Below, piece after piece: positions 9,976 to 20,538 of a DNA stretch of 36,062 nt. How positions within the stretch are numbered: the stretch's first letter is position 1; the number at the start of each line of letters is the position of its first letter. A program made the position numbers and the translations under genes. Source of the stretch: Heterostelium multicystogenum (Eukaryota; Evosea; Eumycetozoa; Acytosteliales; Acytosteliaceae); assembly GCA_003667245.1 (NCBI GenBank), contig RCNN01000374.1, positions 1 through 36,062 of the forward strand. Reading direction: 5' to 3'. The notes under the pieces were generated by a model that saw only the letters and a list, made by a program, of their open reading frames with translations, was not told the origin of the DNA and did no database searches.

Positions 9976-12900
9976 TTATTGAATTACTTGGCTGGTGATA
10001 GTTGAGAAAGATGATTTGAATCGGCTCTGTTTAAAACAACCTTTCTTCTGCCCTTTTCTGAAAACATCACCGTCACGCACTGCAATCAGTAAATCATTTA
10101 CAATGTCCTCATCTTGGTCGTCTTTTCTTTTGGTTGGCACCAGGGTTTTTGCCAGCCAATTTTGCTTTGAGTTCAGCACGAAGCAGTTTTTGTTGTTCAC
10201 GTTTGATGTCCTTCTCTTGTTGTTCACGAATTTGTTGGAGAAGTAAAAGTCCAGCCTCAAACAGGGTGGCAAATCTTGAGAACAATTCAAAAATTTCGTC
10301 GGGTGTGACCTTGGTGCTGTCCTCACCTAAATATATACAAAGTTTCTTGAAGCTCTCTTCAGTGCTGGATTGAAGTTTCTTGAGCTTGTCGATTTCGATT
10401 CCGGCCAGCTCCAAGAATGGTATCATTGACTCGCAGAATGGCTCGTTTGATTTTTGGAATTGGTCACAATGGATTTACAGAGTGAATATTCACGTGACAA
10501 CATGGCGAGATCGGCAACGACACCGGACCAAAATGACACGCTTGGCAACATCGAGCGATGGCAACTCATCGGCAAATGCAAGAAGTGGCTGGCTCTTTCT
10601 CCTCGCAGTACTGCACTAATGTATGGATAAGGTTGGATTGAAGGTCTGCTGATTTTGTGTCGGCCAATTTGATAAGACAGTCGACTTTGTATCCCGATTG
10701 GTCTCCACGGACTGTACCATAGTTAATGAAATTTCCAAGAACCAAGATAATCTCAAAGATACGTTTCAAGTGACGGCTCTTGAGCAACTCATTGCAGGCC
10801 AGTGATACAGCGGCGATTTCTGGACGCAATTCAGCGGCACGCTGCTGGAATTCGGAACGCAATTGGAAAAGTGCGAGTTTGTCACCGATAAACGAATAAT
10901 TACCAACGTCAATACAGAATTGATCGGCAGCAGCAAGTTTAGAACGATCTTCAACCTTGAGGAAGTCGGCTAATGCTGTCATATCGTCTTTAGATGGCAA
11001 AAGTTTGGACATTTGTCTGATTTGTTCTTTCGAGAGTTTGGTTTCATCTTGTTTCTGAACGGCTTCAATCAGCTCGCGAACTGGGACTGTCTTGAATTGG
11101 GAAAGGAAAATGGAGATGTTTTGACCGAGTTTAGCATCGATGACTTGCATGGGACCGAGTTTTCTCAATGGCTTTCCTTACGGACAATGACCTTTAGCAG
11201 CGAACTCTTGTTCAATGGATTTCCATGGCAAGTGGATATCATTCATTTCACCAAGAGTATCAAAAACGGATTCGTTGATTTTAGCTGGTGGCATCTTAGT
11301 CCATTGGAGTGCTTTGAGTGGGTGTGCTGGTTTTGGTACTTTGGGTGGTGGACGTGTTTTTGATGGCGGCTGGAGCCTTCTTACCACCAATTGGAGGAGG
11401 TGGTTGGGGTGGGGGACCACCTCCGCCTCCCATCATTGGTGGAGGTGGGGGAGGAGGTGGAGCGCCAATATTTGGATCTGGTACTGATGGCACCTCTGTA
11501 TTAGGAGTAGGGGGTGGAGGTATTGGTGTAACTTCAACTGTCTGTGCTGGTGCCTCAACTACGACAACAGCTGGTACATCTAAATTCTTGATTGCATCAT
11601 CAATTTGCTTCTGAAGTGCAGGACTGACATCTCCGCCGGCATTCTTAATCTGTTTAACTAAATCCAAAAGTTGTTTAATACTAATATCCTTTTCTTGGAT
11701 GATTGCTGCTTTATCTATATTTTGTTTCTCCAGTTCCTCCATCTTTCTTGTCAGTGTAACCTCTTTGGTCTGTGCATCGACATTCTGTAGCAAACTCTTC
11801 ATGTCCAACGAATCATTACCATCAATTGCATTACGCTGCATTGAGATCTGACGTACCAATTGGTCAACGAGCAACCAATATTTAACACCATCGGTTTCGG
11901 AATGTAACACCAAAAGATTTTGCATCACTGACAGCAATGATTTGGTCAGACCCGATTTTCGAAGCACTCGACTTCAAAGCTTTGAATACTGCATCTAAAT
12001 TCTCGATATCGACACCCAATTTCTTCTTCAACTCCTCAAGCTTGTGATCCAACTCCTGGTTGTCCTCAGCCATCATGTCCTCAAAAATCTCAATTTGTAA
12101 ATAGAGATTCTCCTCTGGAGACAGTGTTGGTTTCAGAGGCTTGAGGTATTCGTAGAGTCCCAAACGAAGGAATTCCGATCTAATATTTACACGGACAGAT
12201 GTTTCCTCGGGTTCATGAATTAACACGTTGATGAAACAGAGTGCCTTCGTCTTCATTTCGAGGGAACTGTTCTCTTTGATAAATTTAACAAAGTTGGTGA
12301 AACGTTTCTTCTCTTTGAGGTTGGTAAGTGCCTTTAAGACCATGCTGTAACCACCAGGTACCCATTTTTCCATACACATTACAGTGAGCAGTTCAATGAC
12401 AATAGCACGGCTCTTGAGTGAGAACTGCTGTGATGTCAGTACCATCGCCAGTCTCTTGGCGGCAAACGGCAGTGATGTCACAGATCTTAGTCCGAGCGAG
12501 CTGTTCATAAATGTAGCAATTGCTCTGACACACTCCTCGCGTGTCTCCTTTTTCTTTGACTGTAGCAAATTGAATATCAGTGTTATACCGTCCATTTCAA
12601 TGAAGCTGGTAAGCCAGCTGAAAGTCTTGGAACGTAGCTGTACAAGAAGTGAGAGCATCAGCTCCTTGGTTGGCTCGTTGCGCAACGCACTAATAAAGTA
12701 TTCCGGTGATCCGTTGGTGGGTGTAGTGTCACTTGATGCAGTGTTGCTCTCTGGACTGTGATTCTGGTGTAGTTGACCGTGCTGTGTGATCAGCAGCCAC
12801 TTTCGTTCCTTAGTCCAATTCAGCTTGTCCGGCAATCCACGCTCTTTTGCAAGCGCTTCAAACATTGTGTCGATGATACGTTCGTCTGTAGGCATTGTTG

Positions 12901-13671
12901 CTGTAATTGTAGTATTTCCAATCGATTTGATAAATGCTGCACCCTCGCTGGGTGTTGAAGTCGAAGTGGGAGTTGGTGGTTTCAAGTCTGCCGACGAACC
13001 AGACAGTGGAGTCGATGCGCAGAGCTACTTGGTGAAGTAGATGAATTGTTGAGTGGTGATGATGAAGCAGCCATGGTTGCGACCGTCAGAGTTGGCGCTG
13101 ATTGTGAGGTGCCAATAACCGATTGACTCCTTGAGTTCTTGTTGTTGAATATTCCTTTCTTTTGGATAGTGTTGGAGCATGAGATCGTATTCATTAGATC
13201 CATGCATTTCTTATGGCAAACAATTCCGCATTGTGAGCATTTGTACGAATGACTAGTAAATGGTATCCAAACTTGTCCAATCTATAAGTTTCAGGTCAGT
13301 ATTAGGCATCGTGAAGTAGAGAGTCGCTACTGAATACTTACATTTTCACCACAGTATACACAGGGTGACGATGATCTGTAGGGTTTAAATTGATGTGGGC
13401 TTTTTACACGAATTTCAGGGGTTTGGGCTTGCAGACCGCCATTGCTGTGTGAATGATTTCCATTTAGGGTTTGACTAGATATAGAACTGTGACTGATTGA
13501 AAATGATAGTCCATTTATATGATTCGATCCATTTGTGTGCTTCAGTGCTTGAAATGGGCTTCTTCTGCTGTTTGGGTGGTTGGACTGCGACAGAATATCC
13601 TCAGAAGATATACTACTTGTCATTCCACCACCACCATTGCTGTGACTATGTCCCAATCCTGTTGGTTCCAT
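9976..13671 (-). CDS. Diaphanous-type formin with an N-terminal C1 zinc finger
   Basis: It nucleates and elongates unbranched actin filaments under Rho-GTPase control. Exon 1 (13342-13671) and exon 2 (from 13281) are split by a 60-bp GTAAGT-AG intron inside a C1 domain: His, CVYC, CSQC, then HKKC and a final Cys. The order after that is a Ser-rich linker; a GBD/FH3 armadillo region (about 12900-12000, e.g. RIIDTMFEALAKERGLPDKL); a short coiled coil; an FH1 with Pro runs next to Gly (about 11550-11370); an FH2 beginning LKALQWTKMP with the landmark LGQNISIFLSQFK and ILVLGNFINYGTVRG; and a DAD-like tail (VNDLLIAVRDGDVF). The reading frame breaks near 13015, 11955, 11370, 10590, 10520 and 10110, with an in-frame TAA at 11178-11180. 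At each break conserved sequence resumes in another frame. Assembly error is likelier than a pseudogene, because every domain is still well conserved. I do not assign a formin letter. Confidence 0.9.
13282..13341 (-). other. Intron 1 of the formin gene
   Basis: A 60-bp intron with GTAAGT at 13341-13336 and AG at 13283-13282. Removal joins CGEN to IGQVWIPF in phase and rebuilds the C1 zinc finger, which is strong support for it. Confidence 0.85.
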
Positions 13672-13708
13672 ATTTATCTATCTATGTGGCGTGTGTATTT
13701 ATAATAAA

Positions 13709-13727
13709 TATATATATATATATATAT
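13709..13727. repeat. (TA)n microsatellite at the 5' side of the formin
   Basis: An uninterrupted TA dinucleotide run lies about 40 bp upstream of the formin start codon, within its likely promoter or 5' leader. Confidence 0.8.
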
Positions 13728-14181
13728 AAAACTAAATAACTTAAACAAAATCTAATGAGATAGATATTTTCAATAGGTTGTTGGCTTGATAGATTGATCC
13801 CAGTTATTTGTTTAAATGTGATTGTGAGCTAATCTTAATCTTATCTAATCTGAATTAATCTGATCTAACTTAGGAATTAGGGTTGATTTCCACTTTCAAA
13901 TTGTACAGTTTGATTTTTGTTTTGAATTGCGATGTAACCTGCCAAAGTGAAGTGTCCTGCCAATTCAAATATAGTTGTAACTTGTGCAAACTGTTATAAC
14001 TCTGTTTTGTTTTAAAAATAGATTATTACTACTACTATTTTCAATTAGTAAGTAAATTAATAATTTAGTTAGTTATTGTTGTTTGTTTCTTCTATTGATT
14101 GATTTGATTTTGATTTGATTTGCTTTGGTTTAATTGGATTTGGTGTTGCTGTTGTTATTGTTGTTGTTATTATTATTTGTA

Positions 14182-14218
14182 AATGAATGAGTGAATGAGT
14201 GAGTGAATGAGTGAATGA
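14182..14218. repeat. GAATGAGT-type tandem repeat
   Basis: Repeated GAATGA/GAGTGA units occur in the non-coding gap between the formin and the ependymin-like gene. Confidence 0.7.
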
Positions 14219-14345
14219 TGAATATAACAATAATCAGTCATCATCAAAAAAGGTTAAGTAGAATAATAATATATTATTTGGTTGGCTCGCGCTGTTTTTG
14301 TATTTTCAAATTAAAATGAGTGAAAGCTACTGCTACTGCTTTTTC

Positions 14346-14374
14346 TGATGCTGCTGCTGCTGATGATGATGATA
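14346..14374. repeat. TGC/TGA trinucleotide tract
   Basis: A run of TGC (CTG) triplets passes directly into TGA (GAT) triplets in non-coding DNA. It is not part of any supported reading frame. Confidence 0.7.
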
Positions 14375-17300
14375 TTGATTGTGGTGTGGTGTAATTAAGC
14401 TAAGTAAGTAGTTGTATTTATATGGAAATATTTTATAATTATAATTGAGAGGTGCTGATGCATCTATATATCTAACTATCTATCAATCTAATTATTTTGA
14501 AATCCAAGCCAAAAAGGATGACGACTTCTTAGTTAAACTGGTATTCTCATTCATTCATTTATTAATCACACAGAACTATATACACACAACACACTCACTC
14601 CACTCCACACTTATATATTCAACAACTACCACAACCACAACCTAACAAAAAACGAAAACAATCACACACACTAACTAACTCAACACATACAATTTATATT
14701 AAGTAAATTTGTCATTATAATAATAGTGATAATAATGATAGTATTAATAATAATTATAACAGGTATGAAAGGAGAAGAAGGAATAGATAGGATATGAATT
14801 TATGTTAAATATTTAATTATATATTATTATGATGAACGACTGAATAAAGTAAGTAAATACAGATTAATATTAGATGAGGAGTAGTGCAGTGGGGTTTGTT
14901 TCATTTGAATGATGATACTTTTGATTGATTGATCAATAAAAATCGTGCTTGGTTTGTGGTGTAAATTTAAATTGAATTGCAATACACTGTAACCAAACAC
15001 CATCTTACATAAAAAGAGGGTAGGTAAATCCATGTGAGTGTTTGGTGGTGCAGATATTATTTAGATTTAAAGAATAATGGGGTGGCTTGTAATGTAATTT
15101 AAGATTTTTATATTGGATTTATTTTAATATAATGAATTATTGCATCACATATATAGGTATGATGGTAATGTTTGAGAGGAGTGATTGATTGACAATTGTG
15201 CTTGGTTGGTGTGTAGAATTAATTAATTGTCTGTCAAAACAATAAGTGTCATGTTATACAAATAAAATATGCAAAGTTAACTGTTATGTTATGTAAGTGA
15301 AGTGAGTGACTGTAGTGGAATGGAGTGCAGTATTGGACAGCAGTGATTATAATTCCTAATTGAATTATTTGTTCAGAATCATGGTTCAGCTTTTGAACTC
15401 AGTCTCTTTAATCATGAATTTGATGTTGAATAATATTCAGCATTCAGTTTCCATTAGATATTTGAATTATGTGAGATTGGTATTATGATCTGTACTGTTG
15501 CTGTTCTGCATCATATACAATATTGGTTGGAATTGATAGATTGACATACAATTTGATTCAAATGGACTGTTGAATGTATGTCACGAATGGGAATATAGTA
15601 AAAAGTAAATGGATAGTCCAATTTGTTTTTTGTGTTTACCTTTGTATAAATTGAATGATTAGTCTGGTCGTATAAATTTAATTTTTATCCAAATTGTTCC
15701 TATCCTATTAAATATTTGATTCTAATGATTGGATGATTATGGACAGCTGTTGCAATCTATATTAAAAGGATAATAATTATAAATATTGTGATAAAAAAAT
15801 AATTTGTATACAATCACAGAACGAGTACAGTTAACATAGCATTATTATTTGAATTTGAAATTAATATAATCATCAACTAAACTTTCGAAGCTTCCCTCCT
15901 ATTTCTGTATATTTAAAAATGAAATAAGCACTTTGGAGCTGATGTAATGTAACACTGTTAAAAGCGGTGGTATCCACCCTACCTTGATAACACATTGAAA
16001 ATTTGTACAAAAATGTTATGGTAGCATATTTCACCTTAGATTGTGTGGCATACTGGTGGTTGAATGGTGTTGGTGATTTTCATTGGTGGTTGTGGTGGTA
16101 GGATTATAGTGTGTGTGAGAAAGCAGTAAGGATGATGATTGAACCTCTGTAGAATTGGCTATAAATTTATTTATAAGCCTTTGCATGATATACAGCAATA
16201 TATTAACTACAATGTTGTTTTGATGAATGACAGCATCAATGTATCTACTATTGGTGTCTCATACATTCGTAATTTACATGAGAAATGTAGAGAAGCAGAG
16301 GGTGTGATTAAAGTTGAGCGGAGTGTGATTAATCAAACTCGCAGAAAATAAGTAACTTGGTATATTGTTAATGCAATGTCAATAGGAGTTAGAATGAAAA
16401 TTTAACACTATGTAGTTGAAAAAACAATTCCAATTCTAATGATGATACAATACATTGACTTTGACTTAAGAATTTAATTATCTTTCAAGAGTGTATATAA
16501 GACCATTAGTGACAATACTATTCTATTGATTGAATTTGCTAATCTGTTATGCTTCTATCTCTATTTCTATCTCTATTTTTATTTCTGTTTCTGTTGTTGC
16601 CTTGTGGAATAAAGTTATACTATATTATTTTAAGGGCTATTTGATTGAGTTGAGAAGACTAGCTGACTGACTGATATGATTAATAATCGTCTGTCATAAT
16701 TAAAGTGCAGCAATGATAAGAAAAAATGTAGCGCGCAAGTTTTCTTTTTGTTTATTGGGGTGAAACTCCGCTTTTTATCAGTTGTGACATGATCTAGATT
16801 AGTTTCACTCCCAATAATAATCAAAATTTTAATGATTTCATTTCAAGTAAAACACAAGAAAATTTGATAATCTAAACACCTCTATGAAACACGAAACAAA
16901 AGGTGTGGCTCAACCTTACTAAATCAATCAAGCAATCGATTTACAAAGAATCTGGAGATTTATAAATATAGTGAGTTGAGTCTACCCGTCCTATTTCTTT
17001 TCTTTATTAGATTGCTGTCTGTGGATCGAGGTTTGAAAGATAGATAGAACATAAAATTATTATTATTATTATAACTCACTACTATCTATTTATTATCATA
17101 GTTGTTGATTTCTGACTTACCTGTTTTTTAACATTTAATTAATCTTTGTTTAATTTGTGATTGAGGTCATCTCATCTAACTGCTACAATGTTGAGTGTGC
17201 ATTGGATGTGTGTTTGTGTGTGATGAAGTTTTACAATGACATAACAATCCAAAAAACTAACAGCTAATTAACTTTAACTGTTTTTTTTAAAACAGTGTTG

Positions 17301-17850
17301 TTTTTTAAGTTTGATACCTACTCACAAATAATAATTGTTGATTAAATTTATCTTTAACTAAAAATAATAACACTACTACTAAAGTTTTGAACTGAATCAA
17401 ATCTAAATGCTATCTATCTATCTGTGTATCTTGTGAATTTTGCTATCTTAAGTATTTATATAAAATTGATAATTATATTTTACAATGATTTAATATTTAA
17501 TAACTTTAATATTACATAGACAACTAATATATTCGTTGTAAATTATATATATATTTATATACTATTATTATTATTATTATTAATGTTAAATGTTAATAAT
17601 ATTCATTTACATCACGACAATATTTTGATGGTGGGGAAAGATTTCTCATAGAATAAATCTTAACAACAAAAATCCAAATTCAATTTTATTTGAATTGAAA
17701 TGAGTTTGAAAGTCGAAAGAATCTCGACGAGACAGACAGTTTTTATTATTTGATTTTAATTAATTTAAAGGATGGTTGTTGAATAATATTATTATTTTGA
17801 CGAAAATGGAATTTGTGTGTTGGGGCTCATTTCACACGAAAAACGCATGT

Positions 17851-18711
17851 CTAGAGATATTGTGCAACACTGACAATCGATGGCATTGGTATCTTATCTT
17901 CTTGGTGTCTAGCTGGGTGGTTTTGCGATACCGAAATGAATGGCGAGACGTTGACATCTTCTTGGTCTTCAACATCAGCTTTGCACTCTGAGGGAAGCTT
18001 GAAGTGCTTGCTGTCAAAGTTGTTCTTGTAGTCCCAGAATTCCATAGATGAGTATCCAACGTTGTTTGGATCCAAGTTCTTGGAGATTGTGGCGACTGGT
18101 GCACAGCCTTGTGGATCAAAGGCAACAGTCTGATTGACAAGATTCTTGGTGAGGCTTGGATCGACATTAATGAGGATCACTGGGAACTTTCCGAGCTTAA
18201 CCTTACCCCAGTAGTGAGTTCCGTTTTTAGGGAAACCATTTGGAATTTCGAATCCCAAGGGCATCTTCTTGCACTCGCCATCTTGGTATACATACATTGT
18301 TTGAGTCTTGTTGAAACCCCAAAGTGTACCGTTGAATACACTATCAGCCATACGGAAGTAATATCTAATCATCATTCTTCTGCTGTGGAAGTCCACCGAT
18401 AAGAATCCGACTAAAATTATTAAATAATAATTTATCAGTATATCTATTTTGATGATTGAGTGAGTTCAAATTAATAGTTACATTCTTGGAATGACAAGGT
18501 AGAGTAGTTGTTGTATCCAGTTGGGAAAAGACCATTGAAAGATGTTTACAGAGTAACCGGCTTCGTATCCCTTTTTATTGTTGTGGCAATGATGATGTTT
18601 GGCGACATCATCGGCGGTTACATCTTCAAAGTCATGTCTATACTCAGTGAAGCCCATGGCAAGATAAGCACTTGCCAATATTAAAATGATAAATGTAATA
18701 TATATTTTCAT
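17851..18711 (-). CDS. Secreted ependymin-related protein
   Basis: Two exons: 18482-18711 and 17851-18410, with a GTAACT-AG intron. The start gives a clear signal peptide (KIYITFIILILASAYLAMG). The body follows the ependymin (EPDR/MERP) pattern: VDFHSRRMMIRYYFRM, then QTMYVYQDGECKKMPLGF, then an IPNGF segment, GKVKLGKFPVILINVDPS, the Cys-Pro motif DPQGCAPVATI, and a final EFWDYKN..FKLPSEC. Several N-x-S/T sites suggest glycosylation. Family members are secreted or lysosomal and fold as a beta-sandwich with a hydrophobic lipid-binding pocket; that role is inferred. After the last conserved Cys there is an extra acidic tail of about 35 residues. One surplus base in exon 1 near 18540 breaks the frame: NGLFPTGYNNYSTLSFQE reads in the neighbouring frame. 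The total length is about 262 residues after allowing for it. Confidence 0.75.
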
Positions 18712-19682
18712 ATTTATTTAGTTATTTATTTACAAAAACTAACAGAAAAGGTTAAACAATATAATAATTAATTAATTTAAGCAGGATTTGCAATTGTGAG
18801 TATATATCTATCTTTATATCTTAAATGAAGTTGATGTTGATAATGCTACTACTATTCAAATCATTGAGCATATAAATACTAGAGTAGTAATGTATCAATG
18901 CTAAACAATGCGGCGATGTATTTTGAAATAAAAAACAATTAATGAATTTAATATTGTTGCTAATGGTATATTTCTAACCAATAAATTCCCTGGGATGGTG
19001 GTCTGAGAATTGTAAGGAGTGGACAAGATTATATATGTAACATTGATCAAAAATTATACCCACAAATATCAAATAGCAACAACAACAAACATTCCACAGT
19101 AGAGTTGGCGAACTAACCAAATGAGTAATAATTTTATCGATGTTATCTATTGAATACTAAAGTAGGTTATTAGATTGTAATTATGTGTGAAGTTGAGAAG
19201 TGTCATTTTTGATGGTGTTGTTTATTTGTTGCTATTAATGTAGTTGTTTTTGTATTTGGAGTGTGGTGTTACCAATAATTTTATTATAAAATAACAATAA
19301 TTATTGATATGATGATAGATGATTCAATCTGTATGTTCAGCATATATATTGGTGGATAAATTAATTTCTAGACAGATTTCCTGAAAATTCCAGCAAATAA
19401 ATTAATTTGGAAATATACAGATATTTTTACTAAATTGAAAACCACCACATATGGACCTAATATAATATTGTTTAAATCTTGAATTTTGCTCCGATAAATC
19501 TTTTCTGAATTTCTTTGATCACTTTGTTTTTAAAGAATGTCCTATATTTATATAATTTATAATTTAGTATAATAATTTTTGATTAAAAAAGGGTAACTTT
19601 GGTATTGTATTTAAGATTTGGACAATAAGTATACATAAGTTATCTTTGTTAATATTTTTATTCAAACAAAACTACAATAAAA
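18712..19682. other. Intergenic AT-rich DNA upstream of the ependymin-like gene
   Basis: Nearly 1 kb with no coding frame. It should hold the promoter of the ependymin-like gene and the 3' end of the zinc-ribbon gene. No RNA gene is recognised. Confidence 0.5.
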
Positions 19683-20275
19683 TTAAACTCTTCTTCCACA
19701 TTGGACACAGAAGTTTGTTTGTGCACTTGCTACTTTAGTTCCACAATGAGAACAAAAATTTGAGTGTGAAGGTGCTATTGTGACATGGTGATGGGTCACA
19801 ACTACTTTTGTTACTGGTTTTGGTTCATATCCAGGGCCAACTGTACTTCCTGTTTTTCTGAATCCAGTGTCATGAGTTGCAATTTTAGTAGAGGAATGGT
19901 GTGGGACGTGATGGTGATGATGAGTAGTGGTTACTGTATGAGGATGAGCATGATGGTGTACATGATGATGGTGAGTACCGTCAAGCTGTTGCTCCACAGT
20001 CCTAGGTCTTGGATTCTCTCTTATTCATCAAGTAACTTATCAAAGAATCCTGGTTTATGCTCTTTGTGTTCTTTATACTCCTTATGTTTATGTTCTTTAT
20101 AAACGGTATGATCTTTATGTTTGTGATCCTTATGTTTGTGTTCTTTGTGTTTATGATGGTGTTTGTCTATAGATGACGGACCAGTTGTGGAAACATATAA
20201 GTGAGCATCAGATGTTGTCTTTCCAGAGGCTGAATTTGCACCAACACTGCTTCCATATCTTTTAAATTCACTCAT
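19683..20275 (-). CDS. His/Lys-rich protein with a C-terminal double-CxxC zinc ribbon
   Basis: The start MSEFKRYGSSVGANSASG leads into an array of HKEH/HKDH units (about residues 40-75: KHKEHKHKDHKHKDH), then KPGFFDKLLD. In the next frame follow IRENPRPRTVEQQLDG, a poly-His tract (HHHHVHHHAHPH, then HHHHHVPHH), and GPGYEPKPVTKVVVTHHHVT. The protein ends in a zinc ribbon, NFCSHCGTKV..NFCVQCGRRV. The frame change is one base near 20036. The matched composition on both sides (His-rich) argues for one gene of about 197 residues with an indel, rather than two genes. The zinc ribbon has the four Cys of the short zinc-ribbon class. The His arrays could bind metal, which is an inference. I know no function for it. 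Confidence 0.7.
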
Positions 20276-20538
20276 TTAGTTTTCTTAATTAATACTATTA
20301 ATATAAAACTTTAAATATTACATATATAAACACAAGTAAATAAATTAATTGTGAATTAATAATTATTTGTGGATGAAAACCAATCCACAAACAAATCTAT
20401 TTGATCAGATATTTTGGTTAGTTTGGTGTGTGGATGGGTTTGTTTTTTTTGTTGACCAAGTTACATTGGTTTGGGTTCAGTGTTTTTACAATCGATGCTA
20501 ATCAAGATCTTTATTGGTCATCATTTATTATAAATTAT
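20276..20538. other. Short intergenic spacer
   Basis: AT-rich DNA of about 260 bp between the stop of the PYM-like gene and the start of the zinc-ribbon gene, which are in tandem on the - strand. It must hold the zinc-ribbon promoter. No other feature is seen. Confidence 0.5.

Larger units (their letters stand above)
13672..17850. other. 4.2-kb gene-poor AT-rich interval
   Basis: This is upstream of the formin start and downstream of the ependymin-like gene. It is full of short tandem repeats: (TA)n at 13709-13727, GAATGAGT repeats at 14182-14218 and TGC/TGA triplets at 14346-14374. A small palindrome, GGTGG-TAT-CCACC, lies at 15966-15978. Short ORFs here have random AT-rich composition and no family resemblance, so I call none of them genes. 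Confidence 0.6.

Noticed and set aside
11131..11180. A mini-intron in the formin FH2 (GTAAGG...CAAG) that would remove the TAA
   Set aside because: The candidate is under 40 nt and not AT-rich, unlike the other introns here; paired indels explain the break better.
11318..11614. Gly-rich + strand ORF of 98 codons
   Set aside because: It is the complement of the Pro-rich FH1 region of the formin; the Gly runs are antisense Pro codons.
13672..17850. tRNA genes in the large gaps
   Set aside because: I looked for a T-loop GGTTCRA-type signal and paired acceptor stems in both 4-kb gaps and saw none convincing; a covariance search would be decisive.
19050..19130. TACCCACAA sequence resembling an upstream element of dictyostelid small RNA genes
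   Set aside because: A short motif match alone; no recognisable small RNA sequence follows at the expected distance.
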